Part shown: positions 33,242 to 41,634 of the stretch, piece by piece
Layout of the letters: every line of letters starts with the position of its first letter
How positions within the stretch are numbered: the stretch's first letter is position 1
NCBI GenBank assembly: GCA_903921785.1
Contig: CAIXRH010000292.1
Coordinates: 1-62,562, forward strand
Source: an uncultured Pseudomonadota bacterium
GTDB lineage: Bacteria; Myxococcota_A; UBA796; SXON01
Direction: 5' to 3'
DNA length: 62,562 bases
Translations under genes and position numbers: made by a program
Notes under the pieces: model-generated
Told to the model about the DNA's origin: nothing
Seen by the model: the letters and a program-made list of their open reading frames with translations, nothing else
Database searches by the model: none

Positions 33242-34737
33242 GCGGTCCTCCGCTTGAGATCGGCGCGCGCCACCTTGCCGCGATCGGTGCGCGGCAGGGT
33301 GTCAAGGAAGCGGACCTGTCGGGGGTACTTGTGGGGTGCGAGCTGGGCTTTCACCCAGGCCTGGAGCTCCCCGGCGAGCTCACTCTCGGCCTCCCCGTGG
33401 GCGACGACCCAGGCCACCGTGGTGGTCAGCCCGCCCACCTCCGCGCCGACCACGGCCACTTCATGGACCCGTGGGTGGGCCAGGAGGCAGTTCTCGACCT
33501 CCACCGGGGAGACGTACACTCCGCCCACCTTCAGGAGGTCGTCCGCGCGGCCGCAGTAGCGGAAGCGGCCTTCGTCGTCGATGCAGAACTGGTCGCCGGT
33601 GACGGTCCAGGGGCCGCGGAAGGTCTGCCGGCTCTTTTCACGGTCGCCGTGGTACCAGATGGCGTTGCTCGGGCCCTTGATCCACAGCGTGCCGATGTCG
33701 CCGTGCGCGACATCCAGTCCGTCCTCGCCTACGATGCGCGCTTCGTACCCGGGCACGAGGCGACCGAGGGTGCCGACCTTCACGTCTCCCGGGAAGTTGG
33801 TGATGTAGATGTGGAACATCTCGGCGGAGCCGATGCCGTCGAGGATCTCCACGCCGGTGCGCTCAATCCACCGCTTGTAGAGCTCGCCCGGCAGCGCTTC
33901 GCCGGCGCTGAGCACGAGGCGCACGCTGGAGAGGTCGGTGGTCGCGCAGTCGGGATGCTCAAGCATCTTGTGGATCATCGTCGGGACATTGGTGACGATG
34001 GAGGGGCGGAAGTTGGCGATGTGCTTGAGCATCGCCTCGGGCGTGCTGCGCTCGGGGAAGAGGCAGGTCGTTGCGCCCACGGCCCACGGGAACATCAGGT
34101 TGGTGCCGGTGGCGTACCCGAAGAACAGCTTGGGCACGCCCAGGGTGACGTCGTCTTCCCGGATGCCGAGCACGCCCTTGGCGTACGCCTCGGTGTTGAA
34201 GACGAAGTCCCGGTTGACGTGTACGCAGCCCTTCGGCTTGCCGGTGCTGCCCGAGGAGAAGAGCCACACGCTGGGATCGTCCGGTCCGACATCACCATAG
34301 GCGCAGATCGGCGATGCTGCCGCGAGCTCCGCCTCGTCCCGATCTACGACCACGACCCGGGTGAGTGAGCTGCCGAGCGCGGCCGCGATCACCTCGCGGT
34401 TTGCGTCGTAGAACTTCTGCTCGGTGACCAGCACTCGCGCGCGGGTGTAGCGGAGGTAGTAGGCGTAGTCTTCGGGCGGGACGCCTGGGTTCATCATGGT
34501 GACGACCGCGCCGATGCGCACGATCCCGAACCAGGCCGCGGCGAACGGCTGCCCGTCGTTGAGCGCGAGGAGGATGCGGTCTTCTTCGCGCACGCCCGCC
34601 GCCCGGTAGACGTTGCCATAGCGGCAGGACGCCTCGTACATCTCCCGGAACGTCCACGATCCGGACTCGGTTCGGAGCGCCACCTTCTCGGCCCGGGCGG
34701 TGAGGTTGTGGTCGAGGAAGGCGGCGGCGAGGTTCAT
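33238..34737 (-). CDS. Benzoate-CoA-ligase-type acyl-CoA synthetase
   Basis: A 499-residue adenylate-forming enzyme. The ATP loop is FSSGSTGKPKG (A3 motif), the A5 region is GIGSAEMFHIYITN, the A8 region is FRYCGRADDLLKVGG and the catalytic Lys lies in RTDRGKVARADL near the C-terminus. The segments KLFFGYATGTNLMFPWAVGA and FPERSTPEAML are typical of benzoate/4-hydroxybenzoate-CoA ligases. It likely activates an aromatic or related carboxylic acid. Its ATG overlaps the acyl-CoA dehydrogenase stop (ATGA), in a three-gene coupled operon. Confidence 0.88.
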   Translation of the reverse strand: MNLAAAFLDHNLTARAEKVALRTESGSWTFREMYEASCRYGNVYRAAGVREEDRILLALNDGQPFAAAWFGIVRIGAVVTMMNPGVPPEDYAYYLRYTRARVLVTEQKFYDANREVIAAALGSSLTRVVVVDRDEAELAAASPICAYGDVGPDDPSVWLFSSGSTGKPKGCVHVNRDFVFNTEAYAKGVLGIREDDVTLGVPKLFFGYATGTNLMFPWAVGATTCLFPERSTPEAMLKHIANFRPSIVTNVPTMIHKMLEHPDCATTDLSSVRLVLSAGEALPGELYKRWIERTGVEILDGIGSAEMFHIYITNFPGDVKVGTLGRLVPGYEARIVGEDGLDVAHGDIGTLWIKGPSNAIWYHGDREKSRQTFRGPWTVTGDQFCIDDEGRFRYCGRADDLLKVGGVYVSPVEVENCLLAHPRVHEVAVVGAEVGGLTTTVAWVVAHGEAESELAGELQAWVKAQLAPHKYPRQVRFLDTLPRTDRGKVARADLKRRTA

Positions 34738-35822
34738 ACGGTCCCCAGGACGTGGTCGGCGATCACGGTATACAGGACGTCGGTGGCGCCTTCGTAGATT
34801 CGGAGCGGCCGCACCGCGCGGTAGAGCTGCTGCACCACGGAGCTCTCCTCCACGCCCACACCGCCGTGGAGCTGCACCGCGGTGTCGATGATGCGCTGGG
34901 CGGCTTCGGTGGCCACGATCTTGCCGACGGCCGAGGTGTAGCCGGTGCGCTCGCCGGGGGCGGCGGCGTCCCGCTTCCAGCAGGCGTGCAGCATGGCCAG
35001 CGTGGCGCTCTCCAGCTCCACGGCCATCTCGGCAACCCGGTGGCGGACCACCGGGAGCGCGGCGAGCGGGGCGCCGAATTGGCGACGAGTCTGGACGTAG
35101 GTGCGCGTCTCGTCGAGCGCGCGGGTGGCGAGACCGACCGCGGCGGCGGCCACGCTGGGCCGGCAACGCTCCAGGGTGGCGAAGGCCAGGGACAACCCGC
35201 GCTCGGCGACGAGCACGGCGGGAGTGTCGTCGAGCTCGAGGCGCCCGATGGAGTGCGCGGCGACGTTTTGGGCGGAGGTGGGCGGCTGTTCCACGAAGAA
35301 GCAGCCGACGTGCTCCCCGAGCCTGGCGAAGACCACCGCGCCATCGCAGTCCGGCGCGTTGCTGATGAAGTGTTTGGTGCCGGTGAGCCGGTAGCCGCCG
35401 CCGTGGGGCACGGCGCGGGTCTCGATGCCACGCACGTCGCTGCCGGCGTTGGGCTCGGTGAGCCCGAAGACGAGGACCCGGGCACCGCTTCGCGCCGAAG
35501 CCACCACCTCGGGCAGGGCGTTGGCCCGCTCCAGTGGCGTGCAGCCGAGCTCCTGGATGACGAAGGCGAGATCGTCGAGCGGGTCGCGCCACGCGAGCTG
35601 CCGACGCACCACGGCGAGCGAGCGGGTATCCCGACGCGCGAGCAGGCCAGCGGCGCCGAGGGCGGCGACCCGATCGCGGATGGTGCCCGTTCCGGCGAAC
35701 GCAGCCGCGCGCGCTTCGAGGGGAGCGTGTTCGGGATCGAAGACGTACGGGTAGGTGGCGGTGAGCAGGGGCCGGCCGGGGGTGGGTCGTGGGGAAGCTA
35801 TCCAGGAGCGCGGCCAGCGCAC
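34734..35822 (-). CDS. Acyl-CoA dehydrogenase family protein
   Basis: A 362-residue flavin enzyme. FGLTEPNAGSDVRGIETRA and YRLTGTKHFISNA are the FAD/substrate signatures. VQTRRQFGAPLAALPVV and QLHGGVGV follow, and RIYEGATDVLY holds the likely catalytic Glu. It probably oxidises the acyl-CoA made by the adjacent ligase. The N-terminal helical domain is shorter than usual and begins with an odd Trp/Arg/Pro-rich stretch from a GTG start at 35822. A start a little downstream cannot be excluded. Confidence 0.85.
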   Translation of the reverse strand: MRWPRSWIASPRPTPGRPLLTATYPYVFDPEHAPLEARAAAFAGTGTIRDRVAALGAAGLLARRDTRSLAVVRRQLAWRDPLDDLAFVIQELGCTPLERANALPEVVASARSGARVLVFGLTEPNAGSDVRGIETRAVPHGGGYRLTGTKHFISNAPDCDGAVVFARLGEHVGCFFVEQPPTSAQNVAAHSIGRLELDDTPAVLVAERGLSLAFATLERCRPSVAAAAVGLATRALDETRTYVQTRRQFGAPLAALPVVRHRVAEMAVELESATLAMLHACWKRDAAAPGERTGYTSAVGKIVATEAAQRIIDTAVQLHGGVGVEESSVVQQLYRAVRPLRIYEGATDVLYTVIADHVLGTV

Positions 35823-35852
35823 GTTTGTGGTGTCGTCGCCTCTTTCGCCAGC

Positions 35853-35881
35853 TTTCCATTCAGCCGGACTCGTTGTACACT
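35853..35881 (+). promoter_or_regulatory. Candidate promoter of the exported PHP-like gene
   Basis: TTTCCA (35853-35858), a 17-base spacer and TACACT (35876-35881), 20 bases before the GTG at 35902. GAGG at 35891-35894 provides the ribosome-binding site. Confidence 0.5.
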
Positions 35882-35901
35882 CCGACCAACGAGGATTGTA
35901 C

Positions 35902-37566
35902 GTGCGTCCGGCCTCTCGATCCCTGATCGTCGCCTCCGCCCTGGCCGCTGCGCCGGCGGCCGAGGCCGCGGACCACTTCGGGGGCTTCGGGTGGTACTAC
36001 GGTGAGCTGCACGTTCATACCGGCGAGTCCACCGACGGCGGCTCCGCCGACCTCCCAGGCACCTGTTCCGGCTCGTGCGGCGAGCACGCCAAGGTCTACA
36101 GCGACGCTCGCGACAACGGGCTGGACTTCGCGGCGATCACGGACCACGTGAACGGGGGGCATTCGGCCTCCCAAGACGGCTTCGCGGCCGACGTCGCGCT
36201 CGCGGTCGGGGCCCACGACCCCGATGCCGGCTTCATCTCCCTGGTCGCCGGCGAGGTGTGGTTCATCGGGCCAGACGGCGATTTTGGCCATAAGAATCTA
36301 TACTTCTTTGGCGACGATGCCACGATCGCGCCGGTCACCCTCGACGAGCTGCGACCGAACCCGGACGGCACCGCCGCGGTGTCCGACTGCGCGAGCATCG
36401 CCTCGTGGGTGTCCGGCTTGGAGGCCGTCTACGGCCCGGTGCTGCTCATCCCCCACCACACGGCCGCGCTGCTGCCGATGCCGACGGACTGGAGCTGCCA
36501 CGATCCCGCGCACGAGCTCGCCGCGGAGGTGTATTCCGAGCACGGCAGCAGCATGGGGGAGGGGAACGGGTACGACACGCTCTGGGGCGGGGAGGTCGAA
36601 TCCGGGACCGTGCTCAGCGCGTTGGACCCGGCCGGCTACGCGTTGGAGATGGGGTTTCTCGGCGGCAGCGACAAGCACAATTCCCGCGCGGGCGACGTCT
36701 GCTCGGAGGACACCCAGCTGGCCAGCCACCCCTATGGCGGGGGGATCACCATCGCGGCGCTGCCCGAGGGCGAGTCGCTGTCGCGCGAATCATTGTACGA
36801 GGCGATCGTCGCGCACCATACGCTGGCCTCCTCCGGTCCGCGGCTCCCGGTGAACATACGGTATTCCACTGGCGGGGTGGAGCTCGGCTCGGTGGGGGAT
36901 CGAATCGGGGTTCCCGCGGATCAGACGCTGCTCGTCGAGGTCGCGGTGCCGTTGGAGCTCGCCGGCTTCGTGGTCGGGGGTAGTGCGCGGTCGGTCGATC
37001 GGGTCACCCCGCTCACCCCGCTCGGCGTGGGGGCCTGGGGGGTCGAGCTCACTCCGGGGGAGCGCGGCGAATGGGTCTACGTGACGGTGGAGGTCGACGG
37101 CGCCGCCTGGTACGGCGCGGCCGGCTGCAACGACGGCGGCGATGACAGCCGCGAGTTCGTCTGGGCGAGCCCCTCCTGGATCGACGACGTCCCCGATGAC
37201 CTCGACGGCGACGGCGTGAGCTTTGTCGAGGGGGACTGTGCGGATGGCGACCCCGACACCCACCCCGGCGCCGTGGACCTCCCGGGCGACGGGCTCGACC
37301 AGGACTGCGACGGCGCGGACGCCATGCTCGGCGCGGGCGACAGCGGTGGGGAGACGGGGGCGCTCCCCGACGACAGCGCCGCCGACACGGCCGCGCCGGC
37401 GGACAGCGGGGCGGAGCCGCCCACCGCTTCAGCGCCCGAGGCCACGCTTCCGCACGGATGTGGGTGCGCGGCGGGCGAGGGGGTGCCTGGCGGCTTCGGT
37501 GTTTTGACGCTGGTTTTGGCGCTGCGACGGCGGGCGGGCACGGACCGGGCACGCGCGCCCGCGTAG
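35902..37566 (+). CDS. Exported PHP-like metallohydrolase with MopE repeat and MYXO-CTERM-like tail
   Basis: A 554-residue secreted protein with a signal peptide ending near AAEA. A PHP/DUF3604-like metal site is suggested by YYGELHVHTGESTDGG and DNGLDFAAITDHVNGGH, with further histidines in LIPHHTAAL and a GGSDKHNSRAGD segment. A beta domain follows, then a MopE-type repeat (DLDGDGVSFVEGDCADGD, DTHPG, DGLDQDCDG). A Ser/Ala/Asp stalk leads to the C-terminus HGCGCAAG, a hydrophobic helix and RRRAG, a MYXO-CTERM-like sorting signal. Surface phosphoesterase activity is plausible but unproven. The GTG is supported by GAGG at seven bases. Confidence 0.8.
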   Translation: MRPASRSLIVASALAAAPAAEAADHFGGFGWYYGELHVHTGESTDGGSADLPGTCSGSCGEHAKVYSDARDNGLDFAAITDHVNGGHSASQDGFAADVALAVGAHDPDAGFISLVAGEVWFIGPDGDFGHKNLYFFGDDATIAPVTLDELRPNPDGTAAVSDCASIASWVSGLEAVYGPVLLIPHHTAALLPMPTDWSCHDPAHELAAEVYSEHGSSMGEGNGYDTLWGGEVESGTVLSALDPAGYALEMGFLGGSDKHNSRAGDVCSEDTQLASHPYGGGITIAALPEGESLSRESLYEAIVAHHTLASSGPRLPVNIRYSTGGVELGSVGDRIGVPADQTLLVEVAVPLELAGFVVGGSARSVDRVTPLTPLGVGAWGVELTPGERGEWVYVTVEVDGAAWYGAAGCNDGGDDSREFVWASPSWIDDVPDDLDGDGVSFVEGDCADGDPDTHPGAVDLPGDGLDQDCDGADAMLGAGDSGGETGALPDDSAADTAAPADSGAEPPTASAPEATLPHGCGCAAGEGVPGGFGVLTLVLALRRRAGTDRARAPA

Positions 37567-37647
37567 GCTGGCTCGCCGCCATCGGCTCCTCTCGCGGGGC
37601 GCCGGCCGGTGGGCAGGGCGGCCCTCGACCTCCACCCCTTGGGCGGA

Positions 37648-38037
37648 TCAGTTGTCCTGCGCCCCGGCGTCGATCCAGTCGCGGACGAGCTGGATGCGAT
37701 CGGCGTCAAGCGGCGTCGAGGGCATCACGTCGCCGGTGATTCCGCTGGCATCCTCCAGCTTCATCACCAGGTAGCTGCCTTCGGCGTCCCCGGGGATCAC
37801 CCGGGTCTGCGTCGCGTCGCCGTCGGCGGCGATGCCGACGAGGTTGGCGTAGGCGACGCCTTGCTTCAGGCTGAGGTGCGCCGAACCCTTGCCGTCCCCG
37901 TGGCAGCCGGAGAAGGCGCACGAGGGACCGAAGACCTCCGCCTGCACGTTCGTGAGGGTCGGCTCCAGAGGCACCGCCGTGTCGGTGGGCGTCGGGTCGG
38001 TCGCGCAGGCCGTCAAAAGGACCAGCAGCATCGTCAC
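37648..38037 (-). CDS. Small lipoprotein with a cytochrome-like CX4CH motif
   Basis: A 129-residue lipoprotein (LLTAC). The core SCAFSGCHGDGKGSAHLSL resembles class I cytochrome domains, but the haem-type motif is CX4CH rather than CXXCH. YLVMKLEDA and DVMPSTPLDADRIQLVRDWI resemble the distal Met region of c-type cytochromes (VMP). Haem attachment through CX4CH is unusual, so it may be a haem-free relative. The GTG at 38037 overlaps the copper-protein stop (GTGA); an ATG at 38031 is an alternative. It is the last gene of a coupled three-gene operon. Confidence 0.7.
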   Translation of the reverse strand: MTMLLVLLTACATDPTPTDTAVPLEPTLTNVQAEVFGPSCAFSGCHGDGKGSAHLSLKQGVAYANLVGIAADGDATQTRVIPGDAEGSYLVMKLEDASGITGDVMPSTPLDADRIQLVRDWIDAGAQDN

Positions 38038-38996
38038 TGGGCGTCGCAGATGACGGTCGCCTTCTGCGGGTACACGATGTTCACGGTCACGCACATCTCG
38101 TACGGGAAGACCATCTCGGTGTCCGTGTCGTTGAACCAGTTGCAGGTGGTGCGATACGTGGTTCCCGCGGGCACGAAGAGGGAGTCGTCCGGGTAGTAGT
38201 CGATGATCGGGGCGTCGCGGTATACGGGGTCCCACTCGGGGATGGAGTAGAACGACGTGGTGCTCGCGTCGGCCTCCACGCGCTCCACCGAGAAGGCCGT
38301 TCCCCACTCGTGCATGTGGCCAAGCACGTAGAGGAAGTTCCAGTCGTGCTCGGTGGTGCAGTCGAAGGTGCTCGTGCCCGCGGAGCCCGCGGCGATCGAG
38401 AAGTTGCTGTCGTTGTAGACCAGCGGCGCCGCCCAGGTGGTGACGTCCGCTTCGGCCATGGTGGTGAGCACCGCGAGGTCGCGCACCGTGAACGTGTCCT
38501 GCGTGGTGTTGAGGTAGTGCGACTGCATGACGTACCGCTGGCCGGTCTTGAGCTCGAAGGCCATTCCCTCAGGAAGGGGCATCGAAATCTCGATCTCCTT
38601 GCCGTCGACGTTGCCGCCGTTGGTGATCCCGATCGGCTCGAGGTCGGCCATGTTGAACACGCCGCCGACGCTGGTGCAGTCGGCGAGGGTGCCGTCCGGC
38701 ACGTCGATCGCCGGGGTGGTGGTGCCCATGATCTGGAGGTGGTGGCCCCCCGCCCCCTGCCAGGTGTGCACGTCGTGCAGGCCGACGGTCGGCCCGGTGT
38801 ACGTGGCGAACAGGCACATCATCACGTCCTGCCCAGGCTGCACCGTGAATTCGGCGCCTTCGAGCAGCTGCTGGTTCTCGGTGAGGTTGCCCAGCATGTC
38901 TTCAGTGACGCGGTGGTCGCCGACGGCGACGCCCGTGTCTTGAGGCTCGGCCGTGTCGATCTCGGTGCCGCAGGCCAGGAGGAGGGAGAGGATCAT
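38034..38996 (-). CDS. Lipoprotein resembling copper type II ascorbate-dependent monooxygenases
   Basis: A 320-residue lipoprotein (MILSLLLAC). The pattern of copper ligands of peptidylglycine/dopamine-type monooxygenases is visible. GAGGHHLQIMG gives His85 and His86, and MQSHYLNTT gives His160 (the CuH-like site). LGHMHEWGTAF gives His227 and His229, and YEMCVTVNIVYP gives Met301 (the CuM-like site). Cysteines flank these as in the animal enzymes. It may hydroxylate a substrate in the periplasm, or bind copper only. It overlaps both neighbours (ATGA upstream, GTGA downstream), and a cytochrome-like protein follows that could be an electron partner. Confidence 0.78.
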   Translation of the reverse strand: MILSLLLACGTEIDTAEPQDTGVAVGDHRVTEDMLGNLTENQQLLEGAEFTVQPGQDVMMCLFATYTGPTVGLHDVHTWQGAGGHHLQIMGTTTPAIDVPDGTLADCTSVGGVFNMADLEPIGITNGGNVDGKEIEISMPLPEGMAFELKTGQRYVMQSHYLNTTQDTFTVRDLAVLTTMAEADVTTWAAPLVYNDSNFSIAAGSAGTSTFDCTTEHDWNFLYVLGHMHEWGTAFSVERVEADASTTSFYSIPEWDPVYRDAPIIDYYPDDSLFVPAGTTYRTTCNWFNDTDTEMVFPYEMCVTVNIVYPQKATVICDAQ

Positions 38997-39487
38997 GACG
39001 GGTTCAGCAGCTCCAGCGAGACGGTGACGTCGGTCTCCCCGCCGGGGGCGAGGAGGAACTTGTTGGAATTCGGGACGGTGATCGGGTCCTTCTTGTCGCA
39101 ATCGTTGGCATCGCTGTCGAGGCAGCCGAGCACCCAGAGCTTCTGGGAGGGCCAAGGATCGCTGGTCCACAAGACGCCGGTGGTGTCGGTGGTGGTGAAG
39201 AAGTCGAGGGGGACCTCGATGTCCACCAGGGCGACCGCGCCGTCGATCGGGCCGATCGCGGTGGCCTGATCCTCGGCGTAGATCGAGCCGCGGAAGTTGC
39301 CGATGGGTGCCTCCTCCATGTCCGGGATGAGGTCGAGGTCCAGCGAGAACATCAGCCCGAGCACTCCCGGCTCGTCGGAGGCGGAGTCGGCGCTGTCGGC
39401 GGTGTCGGCCGCGGTATCCCCGGCCGTATCGGCCGAATCGTTGGTTTGCGTGGCGCATCCGATCCACGCGAGCACGAACAGCGACAT
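38993..39487 (-). CDS. Lipoprotein with Asp/Thr/Ala linker, unknown domain
   Basis: A 164-residue lipoprotein (MSLFVLAWIGC). Repeated Asp-Thr-Ala residues form a linker, followed by a beta-rich domain with one Cys pair (GCLDSDANDC). The ATG at 39487 has GGAGG eight bases upstream, whereas the GTG at 39493 is too close to it. The stop overlaps the start of the copper-monooxygenase-like gene, and it heads that operon. No known family recognised. Confidence 0.68.
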   Translation of the reverse strand: MSLFVLAWIGCATQTNDSADTAGDTAADTADSADSASDEPGVLGLMFSLDLDLIPDMEEAPIGNFRGSIYAEDQATAIGPIDGAVALVDIEVPLDFFTTTDTTGVLWTSDPWPSQKLWVLGCLDSDANDCDKKDPITVPNSNKFLLAPGGETDVTVSLELLNPS

Positions 39488-39541
39488 CGTCACCCCCTCC
39501 GCGCGTCGGTATCTCGCCCGCTCCGCCGAGGAAAGGGAAGG

Positions 39542-39561
39542 GGTCGGTCTTGTGACCGACC
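39542..39561 (-). terminator. Intrinsic terminator downstream of rnhB
   Basis: On the minus strand GGTCGGTC, loop ACAA, GACCGACC, followed by CCCTTCCCTTTCC. It lies ten bases after the rnhB stop. The pyrimidine tract is not a pure U run, so strength is uncertain. Confidence 0.6.
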
Positions 39562-39571
39562 TCCCTGCGCC

Positions 39572-40183
39572 TCAGCCGAACAGCGCCTGCTGACGGAGGT
39601 TCTCGATCGTCCCCCAGCGTGCGCGCACCCAGGGCGGAAGCGGCTCGCCGGACGCGAGCAGCCGGCTGAGCAAGGCGCGCGTCACCGGGTCGGAGGGGTA
39701 GCCGCTGCCCACCTCTCCGAGCGCGTGGATGGCGGCGTCGCGTTCGAGCTTGGCGGCGATGCTCGCCGCACCCACGACCGGGTAGGTGGCGTCCGCTTTT
39801 GGCTCGATCACCCAGTCGTTCACCCCGCTCTCCCGAATCATCCGGGCCTTGAGCTTGGGGATGCCGCGCGGGTTCACCGGAGCGTCAAGGAAGACCCGAT
39901 CCGGGGCGAAGAACCGGACATGATCGAGGAAACGGGTGAACTCCAGCTCGTTGAGGTTGCCCTCGTCGATCTCCGCGGGCTCGACGCGGAGGGTGCGGAG
40001 TTGACCGAGGCTTTGCAGACGACGGAGCGCCGCCGCGCGTCGCGCGGCGGACAGCACCTTGCTGTCGTCAGCACCAGCCGCACGAAGCGGTGATTGATCC
40101 TCGCCCTCATAGAGGAATGCTCCGACCACCAACGGCCCGAGCACACAGCCCCGACCCGCTTCGTCCAGCCCCAGGATGCGCAT
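39572..40183 (-). CDS. rnhB: Ribonuclease HII
   Basis: A 203-residue RNase HII, which removes ribonucleotides from DNA and RNA primers. The N-terminal signature ILGLDEAGRGCVLGPLVVGA holds the catalytic Asp7-Glu8, DDSKVLSAARR and FLDAPVNPRGIP follow, and AASIAAKLERDAAIH is the characteristic helix. The ATG at 40183 begins the first strand. It diverges from nuoA with only 66 bases between the two starts. Confidence 0.95.
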   Translation of the reverse strand: MRILGLDEAGRGCVLGPLVVGAFLYEGEDQSPLRAAGADDSKVLSAARRAAALRRLQSLGQLRTLRVEPAEIDEGNLNELEFTRFLDHVRFFAPDRVFLDAPVNPRGIPKLKARMIRESGVNDWVIEPKADATYPVVGAASIAAKLERDAAIHALGEVGSGYPSDPVTRALLSRLLASGEPLPPWVRARWGTIENLRQQALFG

Positions 40184-40249
40184 GAGGTCCGCGGCTATCC
40201 TTGTGGCCCCCCCCGCGCCGGGATACCCGCGCCCTCCCTCGAGGTGCGC

Positions 40250-40621
40250 TTGGTCAATCCCTACGTGCCCGTGCTCGTCGCCCTCCTCATCGCGGTGGTC
40301 TTCTCCTTCGTGTTCGTCGGCGGCAGCCGGTTTCTCGGTCCCTTCCGCCCGAACGCCACCAAGACCTCGCTCTACGAGTGCGGGATGCCCGCGCGGTTCC
40401 CCACCAACCAGCGCTTCTCCGTGAAGTTCTACCTGGTGGCGGTGCTCTTCATCCTGTTCGACCTTGAAGCGGTCTTCCTCTACCCGTGGTCGGTGGTCTT
40501 CAAGTCCTTCGTCGAGCAGGGCCAGGCGGTGATGCTCTTCGGCGAGATGTTCACCTTCCTCGGCGTGCTGTTCCTGGGCTGGTTCTACTGCCTCAAGCGC
40601 GGAGCGTTCCAATGGGACTAG
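40250..40621 (+). CDS. nuoA: NADH-quinone oxidoreductase subunit A
   Basis: A 123-residue membrane subunit of complex I with three helices. The conserved loop is [20 protein letters not shown], and the second helix region is [18 protein letters not shown] at 40250 has GAGG five bases upstream and gives the family's usual N-terminus; a GTG at 40244 is possible. It opens a complete 14-gene nuo operon and overlaps nuoB by ten bases. Confidence 0.95.
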   Translation: MVNPYVPVLVALLIAVVFSFVFVGGSRFLGPFRPNATKTSLYECGMPARFPTNQRFSVKFYLVAVLFILFDLEAVFLYPWSVVFKSFVEQGQAVMLFGEMFTFLGVLFLGWFYCLKRGAFQWD

Positions 40622-41094
40622 AGAACAACCTCGAGGGGATGCCGGTCCTGGCCACCCGGCTCGACGAGGTGCTCAGCTGGGGGCGGAAGTATTCGCTCTG
40701 GCCGATGCCGTTCGGCACGGCGTGCTGCGCGATCGAGTTCATGGGCGTGGTCTCGAGTCGGTTCGACGTGTCCCGGTTCGGCGCCGAGCTCGTGCGGTTC
40801 TCCCCCCGCCAGGCCGACCTGCTGCTCATCATGGGCACCATCACGCAGAAGCAGGCGCCGGTCCTCAAGCAGATCTACGACCAGATGCCGAACCCCAAGT
40901 GGGTCATCTCGATGGGCGCCTGCGCGTCCTCCGGCGGCTTCTACGACAACTACAGCGTGGTGCAGGGCGTCGACGAGCTCGTCCCGGTGGACGTGTACGT
41001 TGCCGGCTGTCCTCCGCGCCCCGAGAACGTGATCGGGGCAATCGTCAAGATCCAGGAGAAGATCTCCCGGGAAAACCTCCAGACCTGGCGGTAG
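40612..41094 (+). CDS. nuoB: NADH-quinone oxidoreductase subunit B
   Basis: A 160-residue complex I subunit carrying the terminal 4Fe-4S cluster N2, which passes electrons to quinone. The ligands are seen as the tandem Cys pair in [17 protein letters not shown] and [18 protein letters not shown] and [12 protein letters not shown] are diagnostic. The ATG at 40612 lies inside the end of nuoA. Confidence 0.97.
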   Translation: MGLENNLEGMPVLATRLDEVLSWGRKYSLWPMPFGTACCAIEFMGVVSSRFDVSRFGAELVRFSPRQADLLLIMGTITQKQAPVLKQIYDQMPNPKWVISMGACASSGGFYDNYSVVQGVDELVPVDVYVAGCPPRPENVIGAIVKIQEKISRENLQTWR

Positions 41095-41103
41095 GGGCGC
41101 ACG

Positions 41104-41634
41104 ATGACCGAACGCGAGATCATGGCCAAGGTGACGGGGCGCTTCGGAGCGAAGGTGCTCCAGAGCTACGAATTCCGCGGGCAGTGCGCGGTCACGGTGA
41201 AGGCGGGCGACCTCCGCGAGGTCCTCACCTTCCTCCGGGACGACGCCGACACCGCGACGGACTGGCTGATGGACCTGGCCGGGGTGGACTACCTCGGCTT
41301 CCCGGACGACGACGATCGGGAGTGGCGCTTCGAGGTCGCCTACCAGCTCTACTCTTCGAGCCAGAACCACCGCTTCCGGGTGAAGGTCGCGGTGCCCGAG
41401 GACAAGCTTCAGGTCCCCAGCATCTGGGACCTCTGGGCGATCGCGAACTGGATGGAGCGCGAGGTCTTCGACCTGTACGGCGTCTCGTTCACCGGTCATC
41501 CGAATCTCCGCCGGATCTTGTGCCACGACGAGTTCGAGGGTCACGCGCTCCGCAAGGACTACCCGATCAACAAGCGCCAGAAGCTCTCGTCTCCGGCCGA
41601 GAACCTCCTCTGCGCCAAGGTGGAGCTCGCATGA
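41104..41634 (+). CDS. nuoC: NADH-quinone oxidoreductase subunit C
   Basis: A 176-residue peripheral-arm subunit. The conserved blocks are DLAGVDYLGFPDDD, YQLYSSSQNHRFRVKV and the signature WMEREVFDLYGVSFTGHPNLRR (split by a central Glu-Arg-Glu) followed by DYPI. It is separate from NuoD, unlike the E. coli NuoCD fusion. It starts nine bases after nuoB, and its stop overlaps the nuoD start (ATGA). Confidence 0.96.
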   Translation: MTEREIMAKVTGRFGAKVLQSYEFRGQCAVTVKAGDLREVLTFLRDDADTATDWLMDLAGVDYLGFPDDDDREWRFEVAYQLYSSSQNHRFRVKVAVPEDKLQVPSIWDLWAIANWMEREVFDLYGVSFTGHPNLRRILCHDEFEGHALRKDYPINKRQKLSSPAENLLCAKVELA

